From positions 1 to 16,880 of the forward strand of contig CANKBT010000020.1 in NCBI GenBank assembly GCA_947479995.1: a DNA stretch of 16,880 nt, in the 5' to 3' direction. Positions within the stretch are counted from its first letter, which is position 1. Each line of letters opens with the position of its first letter. The notes below the pieces were generated by a model that worked only from the letters and a program-made list of their open reading frames with translations, was not told the DNA's origin and ran no database searches. A program made the position numbers and the translations under genes. The DNA is from Frankiaceae bacterium. Its GTDB lineage: Bacteria > Actinomycetota > Actinomycetes > Mycobacteriales > SCTD01. Below are positions 8,233 through 16,577 of this stretch, piece after piece.

Positions 8233-9816
8233 TCACATCCTGAAGACGCCGTAGGAGACGTCCTCCAGCGGCGCGTTGGCGCACGTCGCGAGCGCCAGCC
8301 CGAGCGCGTCGCGGGTCTCCAGCGGGTCGAGCACGCCGTCGTCCCACAGCCGCGCCGTCGAGTAGTACGGGTTGCCCTGGTCCTCGTACTGCTGGCGCAC
8401 CTGCGCCTGCAGCGCCTCGACGTCGGTGCCCTCCGCGGCCACGGTCGCGAGCACCTGCGCGGCCTGCTCGCCGCCCATCACCGAGATGCGCGCGCCCGGC
8501 CACATCCACAGGAAGCGCGGGGAGTACGCCCGGCCGCACATCGAGTAGTTGCCGGCGCCGAAGGAGCCGCCGATGACGACCGTCAGCTTCGGCACGCGCG
8601 CGCACGCCACCGCGGTGACCATCTTGGCGCCGTGCTTGGCGATGCCGCCGGCCTCGTACTGGCGGCCGACCATGAAGCCGGTGATGTTCTGCAGGAACAG
8701 CAGCGGCACCTGGCGCTGGTCGCACAGCTCGACGAAGTGGGCGCCCTTGAGGGCCGACTCGCCGAACAGCACGCCGTCGTTGGCGACGATGCCGACCGGG
8801 TGCCCGTGGATGCGCGCGGTGCCGGTGACGAGCGTGGTGCCGTACTCCGCCTTGAACTCCGCGAAGCGGCTGCCGTCGACGAGCCGCGCGATGACCTCGC
8901 GGACGTCGTACGGGGTGCGCGGGTCGGCCGGCAGCACGCCGGGCAGCTCCGCCGGGTCGACGGCGGGCGGCTCGCCGGCGGCGACCTCCCACGGCGCGGG
9001 CGTGCGCGGGGCGAGGCCGCTGACGATCTGCCGGACGATGCGCAGCGCGTGCGCGTCGTCGTCGGCGAGGTGGTCGGTGACGCCGCTCGTGCGGCTGTGC
9101 AGCAGGCCGCCGCCGAGCTCCTCGGCGGTGACGACCTCGCCGGTCGCGGCCTTCACCAGCGGCGGGCCGCCGAGGAAGATCGTGCCCTGGTCGCGCACGA
9201 TGACGGCCTCGTCGGCCATGGCCGGCACGTACGCGCCGCCGGCCGTGCACGAGCCGAGCACCGCGGCGACCTGCGGGATGCCGCGGGCGCTCATCGTGGC
9301 CTGGTTGAAGAAGATGCGGCCGAAGTGCTCGCGGTCGGGGAAGACCTCGTCCTGCCTGGGCAGGAAGGCCCCGCCGGAGTCGACGAGGTAGACGCACGGC
9401 AGGCGGTTCTGCAGCGCCACCTCCTGCGCGCGCAGGTGCTTCTTCACGGTCACCGGGTAGTAGGTGCCGCCCTTGACGGTGGCGTCGTTGGCGACGACGA
9501 CGCACTCGCGGCCGCTGACCCGCCCGACGCCGGTGATGACGCCGGCGCCCGGCGCCTGGTCGTCGTACATGCCGCCGGCCGCGAGCGGCGACAGCTCCAG
9601 GAACGGCGAGCCGGGGTCGAGCAGCGCGTCGACGCGGTCGCGCGGCAGCAGCTTGCCGCGGGCGACGTGGCGCTCGCGGCTGCGCTCGGGCCCGCCGAGG
9701 CGCGCGGTCGCGAGGCGCGCGCGCAGCTCCTCGGCGAGCGCGTGCTGGCGCGCCGCGTTGGCGGCGAAGTCGTCGCTGCGCGGGTCGACGCGCGAGGCGA
9801 GCCTGGTCCCGTCCAC
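8233..9816 (-). CDS. accD1: 3-methylcrotonyl-CoA carboxylase beta subunit (AccD1-like carboxyltransferase)
   Basis: A 527-residue carboxyltransferase that transfers CO2 from biotin to acyl-CoA. Features typical of 3-methylcrotonyl-CoA carboxylase are GGTYYPVTVKKHLRAQE (about 116-132), SGGAFLPRQDEVFPD, the oxyanion loop GSCTAGGAYVPAM (188-200), and in the C-terminal half GGSFGAGNYSMCGRAY followed by WMWPGARISVMGGEQAA. These match MCC beta rather than propionyl-CoA carboxylase, so leucine catabolism is the expected pathway. The GTG at 9816 was chosen because TAACCT lies exactly 7 nt upstream (leaderless) and within the TetR operator; the frame continues open upstream, but homology ends here. 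First gene of the accD1-accA1-acdH operon. Confidence 0.93.
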   Translation of the reverse strand: MDGTRLASRVDPRSDDFAANAARQHALAEELRARLATARLGGPERSRERHVARGKLLPRDRVDALLDPGSPFLELSPLAAGGMYDDQAPGAGVITGVGRVSGRECVVVANDATVKGGTYYPVTVKKHLRAQEVALQNRLPCVYLVDSGGAFLPRQDEVFPDREHFGRIFFNQATMSARGIPQVAAVLGSCTAGGAYVPAMADEAVIVRDQGTIFLGGPPLVKAATGEVVTAEELGGGLLHSRTSGVTDHLADDDAHALRIVRQIVSGLAPRTPAPWEVAAGEPPAVDPAELPGVLPADPRTPYDVREVIARLVDGSRFAEFKAEYGTTLVTGTARIHGHPVGIVANDGVLFGESALKGAHFVELCDQRQVPLLFLQNITGFMVGRQYEAGGIAKHGAKMVTAVACARVPKLTVVIGGSFGAGNYSMCGRAYSPRFLWMWPGARISVMGGEQAAQVLATVAAEGTDVEALQAQVRQQYEDQGNPYYSTARLWDDGVLDPLETRDALGLALATCANAPLEDVSYGVFRM

Positions 9817-9823
9817 GGGCCGC

Positions 9824-9833
9824 AGGTTAGTGT
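9824..9833. promoter_or_regulatory. Overlapping divergent -10 elements (accD1 operon / tetR)
   Basis: On the minus strand TAACCT (9829-9824) lies 7 nt before the accD1 GTG at 9816. On the plus strand TAGTGT (9828-9833) would start transcription near 9840, giving tetR a short leader with a purine-rich ribosome site. The two hexamers share the TA at 9828-9829, the same geometry as at the orn/HerA-like pair. Confidence 0.5.
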
Positions 9834-9842
9834 TCGCTAACC
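9825..9842. promoter_or_regulatory. Palindromic TetR-type operator
   Basis: GGTTAGTGTTCGCTAACC is an 18-bp palindrome with 7 of 8 matching positions per arm. It lies in the 48-bp gap between accD1 and tetR and overlaps both predicted -10 boxes. This is the expected layout for a TetR repressor controlling itself and the divergent operon. Binding is inferred. Confidence 0.7.
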
Positions 9843-9864
9843 GTCCCGTCCAGCAGGGGGAGTC

Positions 9865-10395
9865 GTGGGCACGCGCGAGCGGCTGACCCGGGAGGCCGCG
9901 CGGCTGTTCGCCGAGCGGGGCTTCCACGGCACGTCGGTCGAGGACCTCGGCGCGGCGTGCGGCATCAGCGGGCCTGCCGTCTACAAGCACTTCGCGGGCA
10001 AGCACGCGCTGCTCGCGCACGTGCTCACGAGCATCAGCGAGGACCTGCTCGCCGGCGGACGCGCCGTCGTCGCCGCCGGCGGGGGAGCCGCCGGGCTGGT
10101 CGACTTCCACGCCGACTTCGCGCTGTCGCGCCCCGACCTCATCCGCGTGCAGGACCGCGACCTGGCGTCGCTGCGCGAGGACGACCGCCGGCGGGTGCGC
10201 CGGCTGCAGCGCGCGTACGTCGAGGTGTGGGCGCAGGAGCTCGTCGCCGCCGCGCCGGGCCTGCCGGTCGAGCGCGCCCGCACCCGCGCGCACGCGGCGT
10301 TCGGGCTGCTCAACTCCACGCCGCACAGCGCCCGCGGCCGCGCCGACGCGCGCGAGGAGCTGGTGGCGATGGCGCTGCGGGCGCTCGCGGGCTAG
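9865..10395 (+). CDS. TetR-family regulator of the accD1-accA1-acdH operon
   Basis: A 176-residue protein with a standard TetR N-terminal domain: helix 1 RERLTREAARLFAERGFHGTS, then the helix-turn-helix VEDLGAACGISGPAVYKHFAGKHALL (about 24-49). The rest is a helical ligand-binding domain with no identifiable ligand motif; by position an acyl-CoA or leucine breakdown intermediate is the natural guess. The GTG at 9865 is preceded by the purine-rich run AGGGGGAG with very short spacing (2-4 nt), so initiation may be weak. It is divergent from accD1, with an 18-bp palindrome in between, and convergent with the WS/DGAT gene; the two stop codons overlap in CTAG (10392-10395). Confidence 0.9.
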   Translation: MGTRERLTREAARLFAERGFHGTSVEDLGAACGISGPAVYKHFAGKHALLAHVLTSISEDLLAGGRAVVAAGGGAAGLVDFHADFALSRPDLIRVQDRDLASLREDDRRRVRRLQRAYVEVWAQELVAAAPGLPVERARTRAHAAFGLLNSTPHSARGRADAREELVAMALRALAG

Positions 10396-11777
10396 CGCGC
10401 CGCCGCGGCGGGTGCGGCGGCGAAGGCCTCCTCGAGGTCGGCCAGGCCCTTCTCGAGGCCGAACAGCATGCGCTGCAGGTGGGGCACCGTGCGGCGGCAG
10501 CCGACGATGCCGACGTGCAGCTCGCCGTCGTACGACGTGACGGTGATGTTGAGCGCCTGGCCCTGCAGCGGGATGGACAGCGGGTACATGCCCTGCAGCC
10601 GCGCGCCGTTGAAGTAGAGCGTCTCGGTCGGGCCCGGCACGTTGCTGATGACCAGGTTGAACGGCGGCCGGCTCACCTTGTGCATGCCGACCAGGCCGTT
10701 GAGCAGCAGCGGCGACATGACCACGCCGGAGACCGCGACGCGCTGCGCCGGCGACAGCCCGCGCAGCGTCGCCTTGCCCTGGCGCATCGACGTGCGGATG
10801 GCGAGCAGGCGCTGCTGCGGGTCGGCGACGTCGGTGGCCAGGTTGGCCAGGATGGTCGCGACGGCGTTGCCCGTGGAGGGGTCGTCGGCCTCGCGCAGCG
10901 ACACCGGCGTCATCGCGATGAGCGGCGCGTCGGGCAGCGCGTGCAGGTCGAGCAGGTAGTCGCGCAGCGCGTTCGAGCACATGGCGAGCAGCACGTCGTT
11001 GACGGTGCACGCCGAGGCGGCGGCGACCGCGCGGATGCGCGACAGCGGCCACGACTGCGCGGCGAAGCGGCGGCTGCCGGTGATGGAGCCGTTGAACAGG
11101 CTGCGCGGCGCCTGCAGCGGCAGCGCCGCCGCCTGGTCGCGCAGGCCGGTGGCGGCGATCCTCAGCAGCCGCGGGGTGAGGGTGACGGCGTCGGTCGTCG
11201 CGGTCCACGCCATGCCGGGCACGGCGCTGAGCAGCGAGCCGCCGGAGCCCGCGCGCCGGCTGCGCTCGCGCGGCTGCCACGGCATGCCGGTGACCGCCCC
11301 GGGGTCGGTCGACAGGCTGCTCTGCATGAGCCGCATCGCCGAGACGCCGTCCATCATCGAGTGGTGGATCTTCGTGTAGACCGCGAAGCGCCCGCCCTCG
11401 AGCCCCTCGATGAGGTGCGCCTCCCACAGCGGCCGCTCGCGGTCGAGCAGCGTGCCGTGCAGCCGCGACACGAGGGCGAGCAGCTCGCGCACCCGGCCGG
11501 GGTGGGGGAGCGCCGAGTGGCGCACGTGGTGCTCGAGGTCGACGTCGCGGTCCTCGGTCCACGCCCACTGGCCGAGGGTCAGCGGGCCGCGCGTCGGGCG
11601 CTTGCGGAAGGCCGGCGCGATGTCGGTCGCGGCGAGCGCCTGCTTGTAGACGTCGGTGACCCAGGTGTCGTCGGCCCCCGGCGGCAGGTCGTAGACCTGC
11701 AGGCCGCCGACGTGCATCGGCTGCTCGCGCTTCTCCGGGACCATGAACATCGAGTCGGTGACGGGCATGAGTCCCAC
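10392..11777 (-). CDS. Wax ester synthase / diacylglycerol O-acyltransferase (WS/DGAT)
   Basis: A 461-residue bifunctional acyltransferase making triacylglycerol and/or wax esters from acyl-CoA, peripheral to the membrane. The catalytic HHxxxDG motif is HHSMMDG at 138-144 (second His catalytic). Other family blocks are the N-terminal TDSMFMVPEKREQPMHVGGLQ, PLWEAHLIEGLEGGRFAVYTKIHH, the NDVLLAMCSNALRDYL segment, and near the C-terminus NLVISNVPGPTETLYFNGARL with GQALNITVTSYDGELHVGIVGCR. The GTG at 11777 has GGAGG 5 nt upstream, whereas the ATG at 11768 would be 14 nt from it. A -10-like TACGTT lies upstream. Actinobacteria usually carry several paralogues. It converges on tetR with a 4-bp overlap. 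Confidence 0.93.
   Translation of the reverse strand: MGLMPVTDSMFMVPEKREQPMHVGGLQVYDLPPGADDTWVTDVYKQALAATDIAPAFRKRPTRGPLTLGQWAWTEDRDVDLEHHVRHSALPHPGRVRELLALVSRLHGTLLDRERPLWEAHLIEGLEGGRFAVYTKIHHSMMDGVSAMRLMQSSLSTDPGAVTGMPWQPRERSRRAGSGGSLLSAVPGMAWTATTDAVTLTPRLLRIAATGLRDQAAALPLQAPRSLFNGSITGSRRFAAQSWPLSRIRAVAAASACTVNDVLLAMCSNALRDYLLDLHALPDAPLIAMTPVSLREADDPSTGNAVATILANLATDVADPQQRLLAIRTSMRQGKATLRGLSPAQRVAVSGVVMSPLLLNGLVGMHKVSRPPFNLVISNVPGPTETLYFNGARLQGMYPLSIPLQGQALNITVTSYDGELHVGIVGCRRTVPHLQRMLFGLEKGLADLEEAFAAAPAAAAR
10398..10422. terminator. Possible hairpin terminator for tetR
   Basis: CGCCGCCGC (10398-10406) pairs with GCGGCGGCG (10414-10422) around a 7-base loop, two bases after the tetR stop. 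It lies inside the last codons of the WS/DGAT gene (an Ala-rich tail), so it may simply reflect GCC/GCG codons. No T-run follows. Confidence 0.3.
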
Positions 11778-11816
11778 GGCTGCCTCCAGCAGGGTCGAGC
11801 GCGCACGTGCCCCGGG

Positions 11817-11822
11817 AACGTA
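11817..11822 (-). promoter_or_regulatory. Possible -10 element of the WS/DGAT gene
   Basis: The minus strand reads TACGTT, fitting TAnnnT. A start about 7 nt downstream would give a leader of about 33 nt that contains the GGAGG ribosome site. No -35 was recognised. Confidence 0.35.
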
Positions 11823-11852
11823 CGCGCAACGCCCGCGCCGTGCGGCCGTGCC

Positions 11853-11882
11853 CCGTCCACAGGCGGGCGGCGCTCCACAGGC
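11853..11882 (+). repeat. Two TCCACAGGC repeats (DnaA-box-like) upstream of the ssb paralogue
   Basis: TCCACAGGC occurs at 11856-11864 and 11874-11882, 18 bp apart, in the 192-bp gap between the WS/DGAT gene and the SSB paralogue. The nine-mers CCGTCCACA and CGCTCCACA resemble the actinobacterial DnaA box (TTGTCCACA) with a few mismatches. They may be regulatory; the rest of the gap holds no gene that I can see. Confidence 0.4.
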
Positions 11883-11969
11883 CGCGCGCGGACCGCGCCC
11901 CGGGCGGGCCGGCCGCCGCAGCGTGGCGGGCACCGGCGGACCGACCGCCGCCCACCTCCGGAGGTCCCC

Positions 11970-12497
11970 GTGCACGAGCCCCGCCTGACCGTCACCGGCC
12001 ACGTCGCCACCGAGCCCGAGCTGCGCAGCGTCGCCGACGCGCTGTCGGTCACCGACTTCCGCCTCGCCGCCACCCCGCGCGTCCGGGGCGCCGACGGCGC
12101 CTGGCGCAACGGCGAGACGCTGTGGTTCACCGTCACCGCCTGGCGCGGGCTGGCCGAGAACGTCTCGGCGTCGCTGCGCACCGGCGACCGCGTCGTCGTG
12201 GAGGGCCGGCTCACCGGCCGCACCTGGCTCGCCGGCGACGAGCGCCGGCTCAACCTCGAGATCGAGGCGGCGAGCGTGGGGCTCGAGCTGTCGCGCGGCA
12301 CCGCGTCGTACGTCAAGCCGCCCCGGCTGGTCAGCGACGTCGACCCGCTCGTGTCCAGCGGGCAGGTCGACGCCGCCACCGGCGAGGTCCGCATGGTGCC
12401 GGCCCTGCCGCCGGCGGCGTCCGGGCCGTCCGGGCCCGCGCCGGCCGAGGACGACGGCGGCGCCGGGGAGCGCGACGCGCCCGCGCTGGCGTCCTGA
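11970..12497 (+). CDS. Single-stranded DNA-binding protein paralogue without acidic tip
   Basis: A 175-residue SSB-family protein. The OB fold spans about residues 1-110: LTVTGHVATEPELRSV, LSVTDFRLAATPR, WRNGETLWFTVTAWRGLAENVSASLRTGDRVVVEGRL and the RTWLAGDERRLNLEIEAASVG strand. The tail is Pro/Ala/Ser-rich with a few acidic residues and ends ERDAPALAS, lacking the DDDIPF-type tip that canonical SSB uses to recruit repair and replication proteins. It is therefore probably a secondary SSB (compare SsbB of Streptomyces), with the housekeeping gene elsewhere. The GTG at 11970 follows CGGAGG with 5-nt spacing. TCCACAGGC repeats lie upstream, and ettA follows 52 bp downstream with its own -10. Confidence 0.85.
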   Translation: MHEPRLTVTGHVATEPELRSVADALSVTDFRLAATPRVRGADGAWRNGETLWFTVTAWRGLAENVSASLRTGDRVVVEGRLTGRTWLAGDERRLNLEIEAASVGLELSRGTASYVKPPRLVSDVDPLVSSGQVDAATGEVRMVPALPPAASGPSGPAPAEDDGGAGERDAPALAS

Positions 12498-12536
12498 CGG
12501 CCGCGGGCGGCGGCCGGCCGACCGCGCCGCCGCCCG

Positions 12537-12542
12537 TAGGCT
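12537..12542 (+). promoter_or_regulatory. Probable -10 element of ettA (leaderless)
   Basis: TAGGCT matches TAnnnT and lies 7 nt before the ATG at 12550, which has no ribosome binding site. Transcription most likely begins at the A of the start codon. Confidence 0.6.
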
Positions 12543-12549
12543 GGCCCGC

Positions 12550-14228
<1,679 letters not shown>

Positions 14229-14232
<4 letters not shown>

Positions 14233-14573
14233 GCACCACCCGCCGCGCCGACCGGGCGGCGACCGCGGCCTTCGCGGTCGTCGCCCTGGGCAGCCTGTGG
14301 GTGCTGTTCGCGCCGACGCAGGGCGGCCCGCAGCTGTTCGACGGCGCCGACAAGGTCGTGCACCTCGCGCTGTTCGCCGCGCTGGCGGGAACGGCCCGCG
14401 GGCGCTTCGGCGGGCGGCCGCTCGTGCTGCTCGCGGTCGCCGCGTACGCACCGGTGTCGGAGCTGGTGCAGGGGGCGCTGCTGCCCGACCGCAGCGGCGA
14501 CCCGTACGACGTGCTCGCCGACCTCGTCGGCGTCGCGCTCGGCTGGCGGGCCGCCCGGCGCGCGCGGCGCTGA
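14229..14573 (+). CDS. VanZ-like membrane protein with probable CTG start
   Basis: About 114 residues. The VanZ pattern is visible: a first membrane helix (AATAAFAVVALGSLWVLF), then DKVVHLALFAALAG, then LVLLAVAAYAPVSELVQGAL with the conserved Glu, and DPYDVLADLVGVALGW at the end. The VanZ family is named for a teicoplanin-resistance protein, but most members, likely including this one, have no known link to glycopeptides. No ATG or GTG is found in frame before the first helix; the first GTG (14301) would delete it. A CTG at 14229 overlaps the ettA stop in CTGA, the same geometry as ATGA/GTGA coupling, so I propose it as the start (inference). The TGA lies in the arm of a perfect palindrome. 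Confidence 0.7.
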
Positions 14574-14592
14574 CGGGGGATCCCGTCAGCGC
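14567..14592. terminator. Perfect 11-bp palindrome, probable bidirectional terminator
   Basis: GCGCTGACGGG (14567-14577) and CCCGTCAGCGC (14582-14592) are exact reverse complements around a four-base loop GGAT. The left arm holds the TGA of the VanZ-like gene, and the right arm holds, on the other strand, the TGA of glbO. The hairpin would form identically in both convergent transcripts. There is no T-tract, as is common for actinobacterial terminators. Confidence 0.7.
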
Positions 14593-14957
14593 GGGACGTT
14601 GACCAGCGTGTGGGCTGCGCGCTCGAGGTGGTCCCAGATGGCGGCGCGGTCGTCGTCGGCGACGTCGAGGCGGCTGACGGCCGACAGCATGTGCGACAGC
14701 CAGGCGTCGCGCTCGCGCTCGCCGATCTGCCAGGTGACGTGGCGCATGCGCAGCCGCGGGTGGCCGCGCTCCTCGGAGTAGGTCGTCGGCCCGCCCCAGT
14801 ACTGCTCGAGGAACATCGCCAGGCGCCGGGCGGCCGGCGCGAGGTCCTCCTCCTCGTAGAGCGGGCGCAGCACGGGGTCGCTCGCCACGCCCTCGTAGAA
14901 GTCGGCGACCAGCTGCTGGAAGACCGGCGCCCCGCCGACCCGCTCGTACAGGCTCAC
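14586..14957 (-). CDS. glbO: Truncated haemoglobin, group II (GlbO)
   Basis: A haem protein of about 123 residues that binds O2 and may handle NO or peroxide. Group II residues can be seen by comparison with M. tuberculosis GlbO: B10 Tyr in ADFYEGV, CD1 Tyr in RPLYEEEDL, the proximal His in RLRMRHVTW, and G8 Trp in RDAWLSHM. The block MFLEQYWGGPTTYSEERGHPRLRMRH is highly diagnostic. I chose the GTG at 14957, just before SLYERVGG, by comparison with the short N-terminus of mycobacterial GlbO; a weak -10-like GAGACT sits 6 nt upstream. A GTG at 14975 would add six residues and overlap the end of the upstream mscS-like gene by 8 bp. It may be co-transcribed with that gene. Confidence 0.95.
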   Translation of the reverse strand: MSLYERVGGAPVFQQLVADFYEGVASDPVLRPLYEEEDLAPAARRLAMFLEQYWGGPTTYSEERGHPRLRMRHVTWQIGERERDAWLSHMLSAVSRLDVADDDRAAIWDHLERAAHTLVNVPR

Positions 14958-14967
14958 CGCACCAGTC

Positions 14968-16011
14968 TCAGGCACGCCGCGAGGTGGTGCGCGACCCGGC
15001 CTTCCTGGCCGGCGCGCGCTTGGCCGGGCGGGCGGGCGCCGGCGGCTCCTCCGCGCCCGGCAGCACCGCGGCCGGCGGCCCGTCGGGAGAGGTGCGCAGC
15101 CACAGCGCCCGCTGCGGGAACGGGATCTCGATGCCGTGCGCGTCGAAGGCGCGCTTGAGGCGCAGGCGGAGCTCGCGCGCGACCTTCCACTGCTCCAGGG
15201 GGACGGTCTTGACCACGAGGCGGATGGCGATGCCGTCGACGCCGAGCAGCTCGACGCCCCACACCTCCGGCTCCTCCATGACGAAGGCGCCCATCTCCTC
15301 GTCGTGCCAGACCTCGTCGGCCACCTGCTTGATGACCCGCTGCGCCAGCTCGACGTCGGTGTCGTAGGCGACGGAGATGTCGAGCAGCGCGCGCGACCAG
15401 CCCTGGCTCTGGTTGCCGATGCGGATGATCTCGCCGTTGCGGATGTGCCAGACGGTGCCGTCGACGCTGCGCAGCCGCGTGGTCCGCAGGGCGACCGCCT
15501 CGACGATGCCGCTCGCCTCGCCGGCGTCGATGGCGTCGCCCACGCCGTACTGGTCCTCCAGCAGCATGAAGATGCCGTTGAGGAAGTCCTTGACGAGGTT
15601 CTGCGCGCCGAAGCCGACCGCGACGCCGACGATGCCGGCCGAGGCGAGCACCGGGCCGAGGTCGAAGCCCAGCTCGGACAGGATCGTGGTGAACGCGATC
15701 GTGAGGATGACGACCGACGCCGTGCTGCGCAGCACCGAGCCGATGGTGTCGGCGCGCTGCCGGCGGCGCTCGGTGAGCAGCGGTGTGGTCTCCACCCGGC
15801 CGCGCTCGGCGGCGCGCAGGCCCCTGGGCACGCGGCCGTTGACCGCGCCGCGCACGGCGCGCTGCACCAGGCGGTGGACGAGCGCGCGCACGACGACGGC
15901 GAGCACGACGATCGCGACGACGCGCACGCCGGTGACGAGCGCGTCGCCCCCGCTGCCGTCGAGGAAGTCGGAGAGCTGGCGAGCGGCGAGCAGCTCGGTG
16001 CCGCGGGTCAT
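14968..16011 (-). CDS. MscS-family mechanosensitive ion channel
   Basis: A 347-residue small-conductance mechanosensitive channel, releasing solutes on hypo-osmotic shock. Hydrophobic segments lie near 26-45 (VTGVRVVAIVVLAVVVRALV) and 96-115, followed by the pore-lining helix VLASAGIVGVAVGFGAQNLVKDFLNGIFMLLEDQ, whose Gly/Ala packing pattern is typical. The beta domain YGVGDAIDAGEASGIVEAVALRTTRLRSVDGTVWHIRNGEI and the alpha/beta domain follow. The C-terminal tail is Pro/Ala/Lys/Arg-rich (KRAPARKAGSRTTSRRA). The ATG at 16011 has GAGAGGA about 5 nt upstream, and TAGGGT further upstream suggests its own promoter. It overlaps or abuts glbO downstream. Confidence 0.93.
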   Translation of the reverse strand: MTRGTELLAARQLSDFLDGSGGDALVTGVRVVAIVVLAVVVRALVHRLVQRAVRGAVNGRVPRGLRAAERGRVETTPLLTERRRQRADTIGSVLRSTASVVILTIAFTTILSELGFDLGPVLASAGIVGVAVGFGAQNLVKDFLNGIFMLLEDQYGVGDAIDAGEASGIVEAVALRTTRLRSVDGTVWHIRNGEIIRIGNQSQGWSRALLDISVAYDTDVELAQRVIKQVADEVWHDEEMGAFVMEEPEVWGVELLGVDGIAIRLVVKTVPLEQWKVARELRLRLKRAFDAHGIEIPFPQRALWLRTSPDGPPAAVLPGAEEPPAPARPAKRAPARKAGSRTTSRRA

Positions 16012-16047
16012 CGGGGTCCTCTCGGGCGGGGTCAGGGGCTCCCGGCC

Positions 16048-16053
16048 ACCCTA
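16048..16053 (-). promoter_or_regulatory. Probable -10 element of the mscS-like gene
   Basis: The minus strand reads TAGGGT. Transcription would start near 16041 and give a leader of about 30 nt that includes the GAGAGGA ribosome site, so the channel gene need not depend on the upstream membrane-protein gene. Confidence 0.45.
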
Positions 16054-16066
16054 GGGACGCCCGGCG

Positions 16067-16531
16067 TCAGCCCGCGGTGAGCAGCATCGCCGCGGCGACG
16101 ACCCCGCCGGCCGTCCAGGCGGCGGTGCGCAGCCAGGTGCCCGCGAGCAGCCGGCGGGCGGCGGCCTCGTCCCAGGTGCCGAGCCGCGCGTGCTCGCGCA
16201 CCGACGACAGCACCGTCACCGCCACCGTCGTCGCCGCCAGCGCGCCGGCGAGCAGCACGAGCCCGCCCGGCACCCCGGCCGGCCGGTCGACCAGCAGCCA
16301 CGCGGTCGTCCCGCCCTGCACCGCCCACGGCAGCCCGACGACGGGCGTGATCCGGCGGCTGTGCTGCGCGTGGACGGCGCCCCACGCGGCCGTCGGGCCG
16401 ACGAGCAGGAAGCCCGGGTAGACGACGCGCTGCACCGTCCACGCCAGGCCTGCGAGCGCCCACACCGAGGCGGCGTGGACGACGAGCAGCAGCACCGGGG
16501 CATCCTGCCGCGCGGCGGGGGCGTGGCGCAT
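16067..16531 (-). CDS. Uncharacterised small membrane protein
   Basis: A 154-residue protein with about four hydrophobic segments: VLLLVVHAASVWALAGLAW (about 13-31), a weaker one around PVVGLPWAVQGGTTAWLLV, GLVLLAGALAATTVAVTVL, and LRTAAWTAGGVVAAAMLL near the C-terminus. The pattern VVYPGF, then HAQHSRRI, then WLRTAAW recalls a widespread family of about 150-residue bacterial membrane proteins of unknown function; I cannot name it with certainty. The ATG at 16531 is used because no better start with a ribosome site is visible; GAG just before it is weak. It is divergent from the HNH gene and lies 55 bp upstream of the mscS-like gene on the same strand. Confidence 0.7.
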   Translation of the reverse strand: MRHAPAARQDAPVLLLVVHAASVWALAGLAWTVQRVVYPGFLLVGPTAAWGAVHAQHSRRITPVVGLPWAVQGGTTAWLLVDRPAGVPGGLVLLAGALAATTVAVTVLSSVREHARLGTWDEAAARRLLAGTWLRTAAWTAGGVVAAAMLLTAG

Positions 16532-16577
16532 CTCGGCGCCGTCGGTCAGACTCCGCCGGGAGGGGAGGCGGGCTGCC

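Noticed and set aside
8233..11955. A 1240-codon frame on the minus strand suggesting an accD1 fusion protein
   Set aside because: Only the part from 9816 down matches the carboxyltransferase. The upstream part is antisense to tetR and an out-of-frame reading of the WS/DGAT gene; the promoter and operator lie between.
9957..12497. An 846-codon plus-strand frame ending in the SSB domain
   Set aside because: The SSB homology begins at the GTG 11970 with its own ribosome site; the upstream portion is antisense to the WS/DGAT gene and an alternative frame of tetR.
16056..16068. GACGCCCGGCGTC as a terminator of the small membrane-protein gene
   Set aside because: The palindrome has a one-base loop, so a stable hairpin would open to fewer pairs; no T-run follows.
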